A program made the translations under genes and the position numbers. Below the pieces are notes generated by a model. The model was given only the letters and a program-made list of their open reading frames with translations. It ran no database searches and was not told where the DNA came from. Shown here one piece after another: positions 13,583 through 26,829 of a stretch of DNA of 64,000 nucleotides (positions within the stretch are counted from its first letter, which is position 1; each line of letters opens with the position of its first letter). Source of the stretch: Hydractinia symbiolongicarpus (Eukaryota; Cnidaria; Hydrozoa; Anthoathecata; Hydractiniidae); contig NC_079885.1 of the NCBI RefSeq assembly GCF_029227915.1, forward strand, positions 10,839,001-10,903,000, read 5' to 3'.

Positions 13583-14880
13583 TCACTAATTTATCAAAAG
13601 TTTAATTCCTACACCCCTGAGAAAACTGGATGTTAGCCCTGACGGTGCAGGTCCAGTATATACATAATAACCACGTGCGTTTTACAGACCCGCCCAGCTA
13701 CATCACAAGCAATTTCAACAAACTGGTTTTGCTCAGATCTAGTAGTAAAACCAAAACACAGCCTTTTAAAAGAAAACCAGAGTCTAAAAGCACTTTTTGG
13801 TGAAATTTCAGCACTTTAAAGTCAATAATTCGTTTAAAATATCTCTCCACAAATTTTTCCCGAGAAGCGCGAGATTGTTGGTTATGTTGCGGGCCACCAA
13901 TGCAGCGCAAAATCACAACACAGTTTTGTGTCATCGCACACTCACTTAGCATGCGTCCAATGCATTTGCAACACATCTTATGGTTGCAATGCTATCTAAT
14001 GGCTAACTAAAGTCAACAACCAAGTGGATGTCCCAGGGAGTCCGGCGGAAGACGACGGAGGCCCAGACGCAAATTTCTGGACGCTAAAATTTAAGTTTAA
14101 GTCTTTTTCTATCAAATGAGCTTGGATTGAGCTTTTTGTTCTTGAGTTATGGTCAATTTAGTTTGGAAAAAAAGTTGTGGTAAAATTGGCCTTTTTGACA
14201 ACCAGACCGCACCACAAGGGTTAGCTATCACTCAAAACTACCCATTAAATTACATCTTTACAACAGCTATTTTTATTTGTGATAATGTTTAAAACTTGAA
14301 GCAATAGTATAATTTAATTCATCAGGGAAATAATGGTCTAAAGTTTTGATAAGTTTGCCACTAACCCAATTTTGATATGCCCTGATTTTGATATGATACT
14401 AACCCCACGGAACTTATCCAAATGACGTGATCACGTCTTTACTGAGTCAAGAGAGCGAGGCTTTTTCTAAACATTTTAAATGAATGGATATTATTTTTCT
14501 TTAGACCTCGTTTGAATATTTACTAAAGAAAAACAAACCTTTTTTTTGTTTTCTATTTATTCACTTCATCCGCCCATGAAAAAACAAGTTCTTCACTTTC
14601 AAGGGACACGCCTCTCCAACACTGTGCTTTTTTCTGATGTAAACAGGAAATGCTGCACAAAAAGCACGTTTGTTTTAATTTTAACTTTTGAAAAATAGAA
14701 AATAAGACCACGGGGTGAGATTTTGTGAAAGTTTTGTTAAATTTTAAATAGAAGTTTTATCTTGATAACCTAAGAAAAAAAAGGTAGATTTTAAATAAAT
14801 AAATAAACAACCGATATGTTTTTATCTTTGAAAAACAAGATCAAAACTTCAATCGAAAAAAAAAGAAAAGGAAGGTAAAA
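13583..14880. other. Gene-free stretch
   Basis: No supported gene. A reverse-strand open frame of 92 codons at 13698-13976 contains several cysteines but no recognisable domain and no splice context. I treat it as chance or repeat-derived. Confidence 0.4.
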
Positions 14881-14917
14881 ATGAGAGGGAACAAGCTCAG
14901 GTTAATAGTGCTGTCGA

Positions 14918-15065
14918 TATTGTTGTTGTTGTTGTTGTTTTTGTTTTTGTTGTCGATATTGTTTTTTTTGTTGTTGTTGTTGTTGTTTTTATTTTTGTTG
15001 TTTTTATTTTTGTTGTTGTTTTTGTTTTTGTTGTTGTTGCTTTTTGTTGCTGTTGTTTTCTTTCG
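14918..15065. repeat. TTG/TTTTTG low-complexity tract
   Basis: About 150 bp of (TTG)n and (TTTTTG)n repeats. Open frames through it encode only Leu/Phe runs on one strand and Thr/Lys runs on the other, so they are not evidence of genes. Confidence 0.85.
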
Positions 15066-16647
15066 TTATTATTGTCTGATACATTTAGGGAATTTCCGAG
15101 GGCGGAAATTTTCGCAGACCTAAATTTTGCGCAACTGATTATAGCGATGTTAGACCCTAATTGCAAAATTAGGTTCTCTAATTCGCAAAAATAAGTTCTT
15201 TAAAGCTAGGTTAAAGTTGATCAATTGCAAGAAGAAGTTCTGTTAATATTTAAAAACAATAAAATATTTACTTATTTTAGACATTATTTTAGGTTTATTT
15301 CAAATATGTCACCTCTGTAAGAAAAATTGCGTAGGACTGTTTACAGTTAAAGCTTTTCAATAGACCAGAATGGAAGATGGTAACGTAACTGTGATAACGC
15401 AATTAAGAGATCGGTTTCCTTCAATAGACTGTCTAGTCAAAAAATTAAAACATTTCTGTTTGATGGTGATAATTTTTGTTGTTTACTGTTATTTTTTCAC
15501 CGCTACTCTCAATATATTGTTTTTCACTTGTTTTAAGGATTTTCCGACCTGTTATATAAGACGCATATTTAATTCATAAAAATTTCTGTAAAGAGAGATT
15601 CGAAGATGTTTTACTGTTTTTACTTTGGAGCACCGAATAAGATATTGATACTGTAATCGGAGATTTAAATGCGAGGAAAACACTATCGCTATATTTAGCC
15701 TTTTCAAGAAATTTGTATCTCGCGAAGTATTTTACCGTAGTTTTTAACAAATTCTGTATAGTAAAGAAAAAAAGTGATAAAATAAGTTGTGGTGGGATTT
15801 GTGACGTTGTGGAATAAAAATAAACGCAATTAAGCTAAAGAATTTCTCTCGCATTATTTTCTCTAATTTACTTTAATGTCAGAAATTTTTATGTCCGAGA
15901 ATTTTGCGAATTGGCCTTTAAATGGGAAATTAAATCCCTACAAGATATTTTACTTGAACGATTCCGGGAAAAATGTAGTGGACCAACTCGCAAAAACTTT
16001 TGGACACCGCAATTTCTTTTAACAAATTTTTGCAAAGTTTAAAAATGCATTTTTACCACACCTTTCACAGTATATATTGATCCACCTTTAACTTTTTTTC
16101 ACGTTTTATACACTCTTAGGGAACTAAATAATATTTGCGAAAGTCAAGATTTATCGGTAAAATATTGCCAGCTTGATTTCCAAAAAACTGAGAAATTACA
16201 GAATTGGCGAATTTGTAAATTCGTATTGTTGTAAGTAACAGAAGTATATACGACTTTTAGTTTAAACAACTCTAATTTATGATATTTTAAGGACATTATT
16301 TTTAGTCAATTTTTATGAATAATAGTTCTATTAGGTTGCTTTTGTAAATAAAAGGTATGGCTGTGCATAGTTAATGCTACTTAGTTCCCAGTACTTGATA
16401 GGAAGTGTGTTTGAAAGGTTTTTGAAGGTTAAGCTTTTTGTAACATAGAGACCCTCAATAAAGTTTTTATGCAACTCACTTCTGATTAGCCTTTAATTTT
16501 TAGGCTTTTTAATATTCTCCTCTAAAGAATTAGATTTGTTTCAGCATTTTTAAAATGGCGCAGGCATGGTCCATTTGATTTGCTTATTAAAAGCTATTAC
16601 GTCATCACTTTGGGAATTAAACATTTTGCATACACTAACCACAACGT
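15066..16647. other. Gene-free stretch
   Basis: Nothing recognisable apart from degenerate TTCGCAAAAAT inverted-repeat motifs at about 15090-15220. Confidence 0.4.
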
Positions 16648-17113
16648 CTAGAAACGAAAATTTTCGGACGGAAAAACTTTCGGATTTTTTTTTGTCCGAA
16701 ATTTGTGTCTGCCAAAAGGTTTTTTGTCCAAAAATTTTAATTTTTTTATTTTTTTCAAAAAGGACCAGTGCATAAAAATTATATATATAAATAAAAGGCA
16801 ATCAGAAAATCAATAAAAACTGCAGTTTTTGAACATATTATTTTCGATATTTTTACATTTGGCTGAGGCTCTATCTATGAAGTTGGATCCTGAAGACTCT
16901 TTTTTACATCTTGACTAAATATATGTACACTTTAAATCCTTCTAGTCTTCTTTTTGTCTCATTTTCCGTAATCACACTTTTGAAATTTAAAAATTCATTC
17001 AAGGGTCTTACCACCCATACACTTTTTGACTTTAAAAATCCTGTCCGAAAATTTTTTCGTTGAAATAAAAAATTGTGTCCGAAACATTTTCCGGCGAAAA
17101 TTTTAATTCTCAA
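16648..17113. mobile_element. MITE family copy 2 (CTAG...AATTTTCGG termini)
   Basis: Second, longer copy of the family at 13223-13582, in the same orientation. It begins CTAGAAACGAAAATTTTCGG and ends near CCGGCGAAAATTTTAATTCT. Extra TGTCCGAAA-type blocks inside account for its greater length. It is non-coding. Confidence 0.65.
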
Positions 17114-17863
17114 TGTATATTTTTATCCTTGTATTAAAAAGTGAGACACGAGTCTTCAGAGCGCAAGTGGTTTTAAAGTATTTTTAGTTAATGATGGCAG
17201 ACATCTACTTGAAAATTGAAGTTCAGATTTTCTACAAAAAAACTCGACCTCTGAACCCATGTTATAAAAGGATCATGTAATTCTTGTATTCCTGTGAAAG
17301 TACCTTGCATTAAAAACCACTTTAAACTTTAAATGTTCTGATATTTGTTAGTGTGTAATTTCTAAGAACATGCAATTATCACAAACTCGTGTTTGGGATA
17401 GCAAACGCGAAGGTCGTCACAGATGTAAACAAATTTCTTTGTAGTAACTACAGCAAATCAGACCAAAATATCAAAGATTGAATTGGTTAAGGCGAGTTGT
17501 TTGGTTCTTTTTGTTTTGTTGTTAGTTTAGCCGGATATTTTTTTTTATAAGGCTGTTCCAATTTTGATTTCTATTACGAAGTTTATATTTACTTATTTTT
17601 CGCTGTTTATTATTTATTTGTTTAATTATCATACTTATTATAAGTCTAATTTCAACTGATTGGATAGCTACTTGGATAATTAAAAGTTTTGTGTTTTTAA
17701 TGTTTTGAAAATTTTTTGTGTATGTCTTTATTATTTATGAGTTTATTGATTTTCTTCTTACGCATAAACAAATTTATGAAAAGATACTTTAAGATTGAAA
17801 TGGATTGTTTTGTGAAGTTTTGTTGTGGATTTGATCAATGAGGTAAGAATGTAGTGGGCTTGA

Positions 17864-17937
17864 CTTTGTTGTCGTTGTCGTTGTTGTTGTTGGTGTTGGC
17901 GGTGTTATTGTTATTGTCGTTGTTATTGTCACTGTTA

Positions 17938-17991
<54 letters not shown>

Positions 17992-18090
17992 TTGTTATTG
18001 TTATTGTTATTGCTGTTGCCATTGTTGTTGTTGTTGTTGTTGTTGTTTTTGTTTTTGTTTTTGTTAGTGTTGGCGGTGTTATCGTTTTCG
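17864..18090. repeat. GTCGTT/GTTATT microsatellite cluster
   Basis: About 225 bp of interrupted (GTCGTT)n, (GTTATT)n and (TTG)n repeats, the purest block being (GTCGTT)n at about 17940-17988. Frames across it give artificial Leu/Ser, Asn/Asp or Thr runs. Confidence 0.85.
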
Positions 18091-19263
18091 TTGTTACCTA
18101 CTAGACAAGAAATGTCGTTTTCAGATATTATAACACGAAATCTCCGTCGAGGTAAAGTGACAACATCTTTTAAGCATACGGTGTCAAAAAGCAAGCTTGG
18201 GAAAAAAAACAAGTTCAAGTTATTAAAATATTGACCATATGCTTACAAAATCTCCTTCTTTATCGTGTATTTTCCCATCTGCTTTTCGCTAGATTATTTT
18301 CCTTACAACGAACCAGAAACGTTTAAAAATAAATCAATTATTTATTTTCACGTTTTCTGTGATCGTATTTAAAAATCCAATTCTTCTTTTCTCACTGCGT
18401 TCGTCAAGAAGCAGGCAGACAAATAAGGTAGGAATCAAAAAAACTATTTTTGAATGTACACCTGCAGTATGGACAGTATTCGCAATCAGGCAAAAACGTA
18501 ATGGCATAATAACAGAGAATTCAAGCGAAAAGTTGAAATAAACTTTTTTTTGTTCACCAATTCCTTTAATATATACACGTTTAAAAAGTTTATTTATGAT
18601 TTTTTTTGCCAGCTGGTCTCTTTGGTAATTGTGGATCAGTTTAGCTTACTAGATCGGCTTATGAAGCACAGCCTTATCCCCAGATCCCTAATTTTATTTT
18701 TTACTGGGACGAGCAGAAAATTACACAGATTAATTTAGGAAAGAAATTTCAGTTTCCTAACCTGCTTTTTTCGTATACTTAGAATGATGAGTATATAAAG
18801 TTGACATAAAATACAGAACATTTTTTGTGCTATGTTTTCACAAAAACGCAATCTTGTGAACAAAGAACATATTTACAAGGTCACAAAGGTTTGTGTGCAT
18901 AACGTACAAAAAATTCATTCGAAAACAGAAATGAATTTTTTTTTGTATTTATTTTTGAAAAAGATTAAAGACTTATAGGGTTACTAAACGTGTTCTTGTT
19001 GTTGATTGGTTTATTTTTTTTACATTGGTATTATGCAGAACAAATAGTAAAACAAACAATAAAAGTAATTTAATCAGGCAATATAAGTATAGCTAAAAAG
19101 CTTGTAATTTTACATTTGTGTTTTTTCGTAACGCGACTTGTTTACCACATTATTTGAAGCTACCATCTTTATCGGCTACCGGTTTAATTTACTTCACTAT
19201 TTTTTGTTTTAGAATATAACTAAAGAGAATCCATCAGAAGATTTAGTTACCATACTTGGAGAT

Positions 19264-19356
19264 TGGAGTTTCATGTAATAAACATCACGAAATTTTGAGC
19301 CTGGTGTGTAAATAAAGTAGCTACATTGGAGTTTCATGTAACAAACAACACGAAAT
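19264..19356. repeat. Direct repeat of about 31 bp overlapping the GPCR start
   Basis: Nearly the same sequence occurs at 19264-19294 and 19326-19356, starting TTGGAGTTTCATGTAA and ending CACGAAAT. Only a few bases differ over about 31, with a period of 62 bp. The second copy runs into the ATG of the receptor gene, so it shapes the 5' untranslated region. Confidence 0.7.
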
Positions 19357-20281
19357 GAGTGCTGCGTGGTTGGTCACTTGCATTGTGTTGGATATCGCTG
19401 TGATTATAGCTAACTTCATAGAACAATTACTAATATACCAAAAGTGGCAATACTTAGACAGAATCGATCATTTGTTATTGAGCCTCTCTATATCGGATAT
19501 AATCAGTGGAATAGCTACCCTGGGTATTGATTCGTGGTTTTTAGCTCGTGAAAATGGTCATATCAGTGATATGGTACTGCATGAACATCATAACATGATA
19601 TCAAAAATATTCGACTCAGTCTTTTTATTCTCCGTGTTTGCTTCAATTTTTCATGTTATCGCAGTTGCGATTGAAAGACTATACGCCATCAGATTTCCGC
19701 GTCGGTATTATATTTTCACAACGTTTAAATTTAAATTCGCGACGATCTCAACTGTGTGGATAGCAGCACTAGCTTTGACTCCTACATTCGCTGTCTCATC
19801 TTTATTATCTGCTAAACAAGTTGGCTCGTTCATACGGGGCACAGTATTTCTAACAGCCGCCATTATTGTATTTATTACATATATAGTCATCGCGTATTAC
19901 TTAGTGCGTCAAAGAAAGTCCATTATACAAGATTTTAGTCCAGATTGTAGCTTACAAGAAGATCGACTGAAACGTCTAACTACTTTGTGCTTGTTTCTTG
20001 GAATCAGTTTTGTCGTCTGCATTTTACCAATCACCCTTGGATATTTTAGTCCTAAACTTTACCACCCGATATCAAGTATCATGATTACTTTAAATTCATT
20101 TATTAACCCGTGCGTCTATTTTGTGAAAGTTTATTATGAAACGCGTAATATAACACGAAGCAGATCAGACACTACGCATGCGCTGTTAGATCACAAAGGT
20201 TATGCGTACACGGTTACAACTGAAACGAATTACGAGACCGATGTGAATGAGAACGGAGGCCATCACAAGTATTATAGGTAG
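19355..20281 (+). CDS. Class A (rhodopsin-like) G protein-coupled receptor, orphan, intronless
   Basis: The product has 308 residues and seven hydrophobic segments at roughly 5-27, 40-62, 85-112, 122-146, 158-180, 208-230 and 240-260. Class A landmarks are the LSLSISD block in TM2 with its conserved Asp, an ERLYAIRFP block in place of DRY at the end of TM3, a CILP block in TM6 where CWxP is usual, and NPCVY (NPxxY) in TM7. No cysteine sits just before TM3, so the usual TM3-ECL2 disulfide is missing, as in some melanocortin/adenosine-type receptors. The N-terminus is very short. The C-terminal tail of about 45 residues is rich in Thr, Ser and Tyr and could be phosphorylated. It should act at the plasma membrane through G proteins. 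The ligand cannot be told from sequence. A single exon is common for cnidarian GPCRs. Confidence 0.9.
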   Translation: MSAAWLVTCIVLDIAVIIANFIEQLLIYQKWQYLDRIDHLLLSLSISDIISGIATLGIDSWFLARENGHISDMVLHEHHNMISKIFDSVFLFSVFASIFHVIAVAIERLYAIRFPRRYYIFTTFKFKFATISTVWIAALALTPTFAVSSLLSAKQVGSFIRGTVFLTAAIIVFITYIVIAYYLVRQRKSIIQDFSPDCSLQEDRLKRLTTLCLFLGISFVVCILPITLGYFSPKLYHPISSIMITLNSFINPCVYFVKVYYETRNITRSRSDTTHALLDHKGYAYTVTTETNYETDVNENGGHHKYYR

Positions 20282-21727
20282 GGATAATGCATTGCATGAT
20301 AGAAACGTGAAGTTGGGTAAAACTTTCTATCAGCATTTCTACGATATTGGCAGCTCCTCTAAGGTGCGATAGATGGTACAGAGGTATTACTAAATGCGCA
20401 ATTCATTATGTGTGATCGCGTGTGCTTTCAAAATTCAGTCACTTAAACTAAAACTAACACTGGTGAAAAAAAGGTCCAGTTAGACGGTATGTGTGATCAT
20501 GCCGGCTAAAGTCAACTGGTACAAACAGAATCTTCTTTTGAAATGGACAGTTCGGATTATATTTTCTGCTTTGTTATGCTCTGTTAGTTCTTTATTACTT
20601 TACGAAAAACAGATTTATATACTTATGAGCTTATACGAGACTGTTCTCATTGTTAAAAATCCAGAAAATCATTAGCAAACAGAATACGTAATTTAAAAGC
20701 TGAAGGTCAATTTATCAAGTTGCGTTTTCTAGGTGCGTTAATTTTAAGCGTGTGTCATTTCCTTTAAATATTGCTTAATTTGTTTAAAAAACAAACTTTA
20801 TAATCTGCTACTAATACGAGGATATATTTACAAAAAGTAAACACAATTTTGGCCAGTGAATATTGGCAAAGAATACAAGTATGTTGCCGTGCCAAGATTT
20901 TCTACATAAAAAAATCTACCTTAACAAACTCGTTTCCAGTTCTTTTTTTAGAAAGCCTTAAGTTACGACAAGTTACGTCTTTAACTAAACAGCAAACATA
21001 ATGGGCGCTAAATTCTTATAGTGAAACGCACTAATGTAAATTATTGTCATCCAAGCTCAGTCTATATAGAGTGTAACGAAACAAGACAAACTACTGGATT
21101 AGACTCTTTAATTTACAGGGTACGAGGTTGTTGTGTTTGATTTGTTTACTTTTTAAATTTCGCAAGTCCTGTTTATAAGAAGTGATCCAATACAAACAAC
21201 GTCTAGAGACTAGACATAAGATTGTGTGTGCTTAAGCCTTTGTTTATTTTACTCAAAAGATTTTTTAATTCATTTAGCAAAATATGGATCTAATGGAAAA
21301 CGACGCCTATTTCATACCTTCTCTGAAGTGAAAAGTGAAAAGGCTGTTGTGTGTATTCTATGCGCATGCGTAAACCTATTTATACAGTTTTTTGGTCTCC
21401 ATTTACGTTTATAGCTGAATTGAAATCTCTAATAAGTTTTACGCTTTTCCAAGTATATTTTTCTCTGTTCGAGAAAAATAATTGTTGAGGTTTTTTCGAG
21501 ATTTTTTGTACAAAGTACGTGTATTATAGGTTATATTTTTGAGAGTAGCAACGAGTATACTGATTGTGAGGAATATTTTCAAATATATATTTCATCAAAA
21601 TATTTATGTGCTTTATTTTATTTGGTCCACCTGTGGTTGCAAATCTTTTTTTTTATTTCACAAAGGTTGTCTAGCATGGTCCAATACTCAGTTATTCACA
21701 TTCACAAATATGCAGATAGTCAGGTGA
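20282..21727. other. Gene-free stretch downstream of the GPCR
   Basis: This probably includes the receptor 3' UTR. No other exon is supported. The segment around 21060-21130 resembles 6905-6990, which suggests a dispersed repeat. Confidence 0.4.
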
Positions 21728-21819
21728 ATCAAAGACTTTCAATAACTCATCAATGTAGTTGAAGCGCTGCATACTTCCATCTTCGTGGACCCATAAGTTG
21801 CGGCAACACTCAACTAGTT

Positions 21820-22270
21820 CTAGGCCTCCTGCAGGATGGGTATAATCAGCATTTTCATGACATTGTTTTCCTCTACCCCACGATATGATGTAACTGTACG
21901 TTTCTCGAACAAGCCTTTTTGTGGAAAGACACTTATGTCTTTTTGATTAATCTAAAGGACCATCTCTTCGAGTGGATAGAGAACTTATCGTCACTCTTAA
22001 AAAGAGAGGAGACATTGTTTATCGTGGATGATTGCATTGTTCATGGATTCTTTGACAAGTGTAGACAGTCTTTCTTAGAGCTAGCCATCTTTAGAAAGCA
22101 TCCCAATAATTTTTTATGGTTATTCAATCAGTCATATACGGCTTTGCCGAATAATCTTCGAAACACAGCTTTTCCTACGGTATTGTAACAAAAGTTAGAA
22201 CATGAAGCTCGTGGACGAAAAAAACAAAAAGCGAGCATCGAATAAGAAAACATTGAAAGCGAGCTAAAAA
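21820..22270 (+). pseudogene. A32-like (FtsK/HerA) packaging ATPase remnant
   Basis: The readable core at 21919-22188 contains DHLFEWIENL, then a Walker B-like block LFIVDDCI, then KCRQSFLELAI and NNFLWLFNQSYTALPNNLR, the expected order for poxvirus-A32-like DNA-packaging ATPases of Polintons. Just upstream in another frame (about 21833-21890) is DGYNQHFHDIVFLYPT, which precedes this core in the family. Stops and frame changes break it. The Walker A end is not visible. In a live element this enzyme would pump DNA into capsids; this copy cannot be functional. Confidence 0.6.
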
Positions 22271-22527
22271 AAGATCAAACCGACCATTTATCTACGTATT
22301 ACAAGTTTTAAGTATCTTAGGGTGTACGAAATTGTAAAATAACAAATGAAGTCTTTTAAAAACGTTAAGAAAGTTTACAATAATTGACCAAATAATGACT
22401 TGGTCCACCAAGACACTTTACTACTGTTGTTTTTATGTGTAAACGTTTTATGTATCAGTAAGAATGACGAAACCATGATGCAATTAGAAAGCCCAAAATT
22501 GGTATGTCTCACCACTTTTTCACACAC

Positions 22528-22962
22528 TCATGGGGGTAGATCAGCATCTTCAGGAATAAGCATGAGTTCTTCTGCGACATAACGACGCTTGGGACACTCT
22601 TTGAGAGTATAACTCACGACTATTTGTTCTTCTATGAAACGATCCAATTTATAAGTTTTCGTGCTCCAATATACATCTGTTCCACGTCTTTTCTGGCCGC
22701 TATAGTCTTGCCGAGGTTGCAACGGATAAAAAACATATTTTGGTAAAAGCTGTTCAACTGGGTACTTTTCACTCTTGGCAAGTGTGTTTAGGCTTTTTAC
22801 CATAATGCATGTGTGTTTTGATTCATCTGGTACTATTCTGATTAGTGACCAATTCTTTTGCATCTTGAGGGTAAATTCTTTCTGCAAGAATCTTGTTAAA
22901 TGACAGAACAAGCGCAGTGAAAGTATGATGATACTTGATCGTTTCCTAGTTACTTTCTTCAC
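22528..22962 (-). pseudogene. Possible integrase C-terminal fragment or uncharacterised element protein
   Basis: A 144-codon open frame with real-protein composition. Its end (KRRYVAEELMLIPEDADLPP) and a middle block (GQKRRGTDVYWSTKTYKLDR) resemble the tail that follows the catalytic core in Polinton-type integrases, from family memory only. No catalytic DDE residues lie in this piece, and the upstream region on the same strand is broken by stops. It lies convergent to the ATPase remnant. Confidence 0.4.
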
Positions 22963-25840
22963 TAAACTGTTTCAATGTTTTTTGTGTCCTGTGGAACATT
23001 AGTTAATAGCAGACCATCCTTATCCTCGGAGTCTATCAGCCGCCACGGAGCAGCCGCTACCCAATTTAACAAAGAGGCAAAATACCCTGGAAACGAAGTT
23101 GATGCTGGACTAAACTGCTTTTTTGATTCTTGAGTGAAAAAAATAGTTTTGTTGAAAAATATTTATTTCACTCTAAGTGCTTTGTGACATCTAACATAAT
23201 TTGAGACGAGTTATTATTACATTGGAGGACCTCGGGATTGTGTAGATGACTCACTTCGTATATATCCTCGACATTTCTGTCCTGTCGAAGTCTTTTTATC
23301 CCGCAAAGCTCTTGCCATTTTCTACCTCAAGTGTACTTATATGTATACCCATACTGTCTATTATAAGGTTTATTGTACAATAAGTCAAACTGGTGCATTT
23401 CGCTTGATTATTGTGAAATGAGGGTAATAAATCTTCCTAGGGTGTCAAACATGTCGGAGCTATAGTAGCTGAGAAATTGTGAGTGACTCTTGCGCGAGAT
23501 CTTGGCTTCTGTAGAGAATGGTTCAATGTGTTTACTTCCCACCCATAGGTGTTCAGGCTAGTAGTAGGGACCGCTCAGTTTTTGCGCGACTCTTTAGGAG
23601 TTACCATGTGCGCTCTTTCATGTATTTATATTACGCACATGACAAAAAAGATGTGTTTTTGGGTTACGGGCTACTGCGTAGAGGTATTTGTACGCTGCAT
23701 ACCCTATAAGGCCAGAGATCAAGATAGGGCTATTTTGTACCTCTATCTAGCTCAGTAAAATCCATACCCACTTGATGTTTCAGTTCTCTCTGCTCGTAAT
23801 GCCCGACAATTTTCGCTTGGCGATCTCTTACCCATAGCATTTTACCTTTCTGCAACTTCTGAACAGCTTTATTGTGTCTCTTGCGAGAGTCACAAAACAG
23901 GAAAATTAGTCCAAGGAAATGTTAGCGCTTCTAAAGCTGCACCCGCTACCAGTATTCAGATAGATGTTTTTTGGTGGAGTACATGGAGGGTTTAGAGAGG
24001 CCTGTAACCTCTAAAATCTATTTTCGCATATCTATTTCTTTGGTACACACGTAGTTTTTCCGGCTGTAAGGTACCCTGTCATCTTTCTTTTCACATCTTT
24101 CTGACAAACACATTATTTTTTTGGTGAACATTTGAGATTGCAACTCAATGACGACGTAAGCAATTACTAACATAATTTACTACTTAACAATGTTTAGACA
24201 GAATAATAAATATTGAACTATGGTTGATTGTTGCGTCATTCTTTACCTCTAAGGTTTATTTTGGGAGATGCCTTTCGCTTTTGTTTTGATTACGTTGCTT
24301 CTTGCTTTTGTCGAGGTCAACATATTTATATAAAATAAAAAAAGAATATTGTTAAGTACGTCTTATTTATAAAGTTAAGGATAACAGCTTGTTGTTAGAG
24401 AGAGAAAAAACAGTATTGAACTGTTGAATATATAGTAGAGTCGCTTCTAACAGCGAAGAATCCGAAAAGAAACTTTTTTTCCCGAAATCTTCGAAATCGG
24501 GAAACATCGCTTTGTGCATCTTCCATATCATGCTTTGACGAGGACCTGTGACGAAGACTTTGTGACCTGTGAAGTTTTCTATCAATGCTAGAGAGTTAAA
24601 CCTAGATCAACCACAGTCTCACCGACCATGTCGATTAAGACTTTCGTGATGTATTTAGAGAGCTAAACTGTCTTCAAAAGTAACAAATCGTCAGGCTCAC
24701 ACGTCGAGAAATTGCTTACACTTGTCTTTCGTGTCTGCGACTTAGGATTGGCGTCTTCACTATTAGTTCCTGCCGTACCTTGCACTGGCGATTGCTATCA
24801 CGCGAGGTTTTACTATACGCCGACATCTATCGAACGCACGGCGATGGCTCCAAAACCATAGAGATATATGGTGTTTGACTTGCTATCCACTTGACCGCTT
24901 ATTGTAGGTTTTTGACCACTTGATGAAGAAATTATATTCTCGATCTGCCGTAAGTTCTTCTTGTTTTTACTATTTCATTCTGCAAGTCTCTTACCATCAG
25001 CAACAGATTGCATCCTTCAAATTCTGGCGTTTATTTTCAAGATTTTTGGGCTTTTTAGAGGCATTGGGTTTATTCATCTCTTGAAGAGCTGTATCAACGT
25101 CCGACACGTTTCTTACAACCATTCTGGTATCTGAGAAAGCAGAGAAATATTGCTAAGCCTAATTAGTGTAGTGCAGTCTTGTACTTTCCCATTAGAACAT
25201 ACGCCGTGGTCTCTGTATTTTACGGGTATCTTGTGATCAAACTCCTGCAACCTCTAACCCCTCTTTCAGGCAGTAAGCTGTGCTTGTATATGCTTCGTGA
25301 AATTAACAATATCCCATTTTCTCAAAGTCGAGGCGTTTGATTGACAGAACTTTTAATGAATGTGAATCTTCAGAATCATATAGCAAACAAACAACCTGTT
25401 ACAACATGGTTTTTTAACTTTGTTCTAATTGAACTCTGCTTAAAATCGAGGCTGATAGTATTACAAGTAGAAAATTAAAAAGATTTTTTGGACCGTAACA
25501 TTAATACCACCAAAACAGCATTTTTTTCATTTCAGATTAAATTAAAAATTTATACACACACTAATTCAATGATGTTGAATATAATCCTAAAGTCAAAACA
25601 TTAAAATTCTAAAATTTTAAAAAACATGTAATTCGGGAAACGTGTATTCTACTTTTTTAAATTTTATTATATTTAAATACATGTAAAAGGTTAAAATAAA
25701 TTATGTAACATAATTTTGTTACGTTATTTCCAAAATCCACACTTGTTATTGATGAAACTCATGTACGTCCACAATTTGTTAGAAAATGTTACAATGTCAC
25801 TAAAAATCAGCAAATATTCTAAGTGATTATTTTCTCTACT

Positions 25841-25945
25841 CAACTTCGTCCCCAGAACTCTTTAACGTCTACGATATTTTGACGCTCTGATGATATCATA
25901 GGCGCAGAATATCATACGCGTAAAAAAACCCTGAGAACGAGGTTG
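25841..25945. mobile_element. 105-bp intact-looking MITE of the GTCCCCAG family
   Basis: The left end CAACTTCGTCCCCAGA and the right end CCCTGAGAACGAGGTTG form terminal inverted repeats 105 bp apart. This is the cleanest full copy of the family whose single ends are scattered through the window (about 2371, 5226, 5703, 9269, 23088, 30473, 37943, 38212, 59654). It lies 60 bp beyond the stop codon of the phospholipase-like gene at 26005 and so could be in its 3' UTR. Confidence 0.7.
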
Positions 25946-26004
25946 CTCTCTAATTTGTTTTTTTCCGGACTAAAGAACGTCGTTGGTGGAGAATTAAACT
26001 TGTT

Positions 26005-26797
26005 TTATTTCGTGTAAGGGTTTCCCATGTTTTTTGCACAGGTTTCTTTACAATTCTCTTTTCTCGTTGTGCGGTAGGCAAAAACACCAAAAGTTTTAAC
26101 CGCGTTATAATATATATCAGCTCCGTGTTTGCATTTGTTCACCGGATCAGTGATTGCTCTCCATTTAATAACGAGCTTAAAAATACCTAAAGCTTCATTC
26201 CATAAACGTTTGGCTTGTTCCGTGTTTGTGCTATTCTCTGTGGCTTTTTTCCAACCATTATACATTTTAACAAAGAAGTCTTTTCCCCATGAAGACTCCT
26301 CTGTGCTTCTTTTGTTTTTTGAAGAACTTAAGGTCATATTTTGACACAGCGTATACATACGTTGCTTGAAACCTTTATCGCATTCTTCTTGTTTCCAGCC
26401 ATGACTTACACCCTTTAAAAAAACATACAAAAGTTTTGAAGTGTGAAGCAGTCCTTTTATAAATCAGAAATTGGCTATTTATTTTCTGTCTTGTTATCTT
26501 TGACTCTCTAGTAACTAATAATTTCACAGGAAGAAAACTAGTCTATTAAGAAATTCAATAAAAACATGGTTGGTCTATAATGTTTTGGGATCAGGTAAAA
26601 TTAGTCGGAGAAAACTTTTAGTCAGGGATAAAGCTATTGGAGAAAATATTTTAGCCGGGGTAAATTTTGGTTATCGACCCTCAATATTAGTTGTTTTTTT
26701 TTTCGGCTTTTTTCTTGCTAATCCCATATTGCTTCTACAACTTTGTCCATTTTGGAAGTAAAATTATTCGTCCCTTTATTAACCCAAGTTATCTGGC

Positions 26798-26829
<32 letters not shown>

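Larger units (their letters stand above)
21728..25350. mobile_element. Decayed Polinton/Maverick-like DNA element (boundaries uncertain)
   Basis: This stretch is less AT-rich than its surroundings and holds two broken gene remnants on opposite strands: an A32-like packaging ATPase (+, about 21820-22270) and a possible integrase C-terminus (-, 22528-22962). Polintons and related large virus-like transposons carry such a pair. Everything between 23,000 and 25,350 shows short coding-like pieces broken by stops that I cannot assign. No terminal inverted repeats were found, so the limits are approximate, and the element appears long dead. Confidence 0.4.
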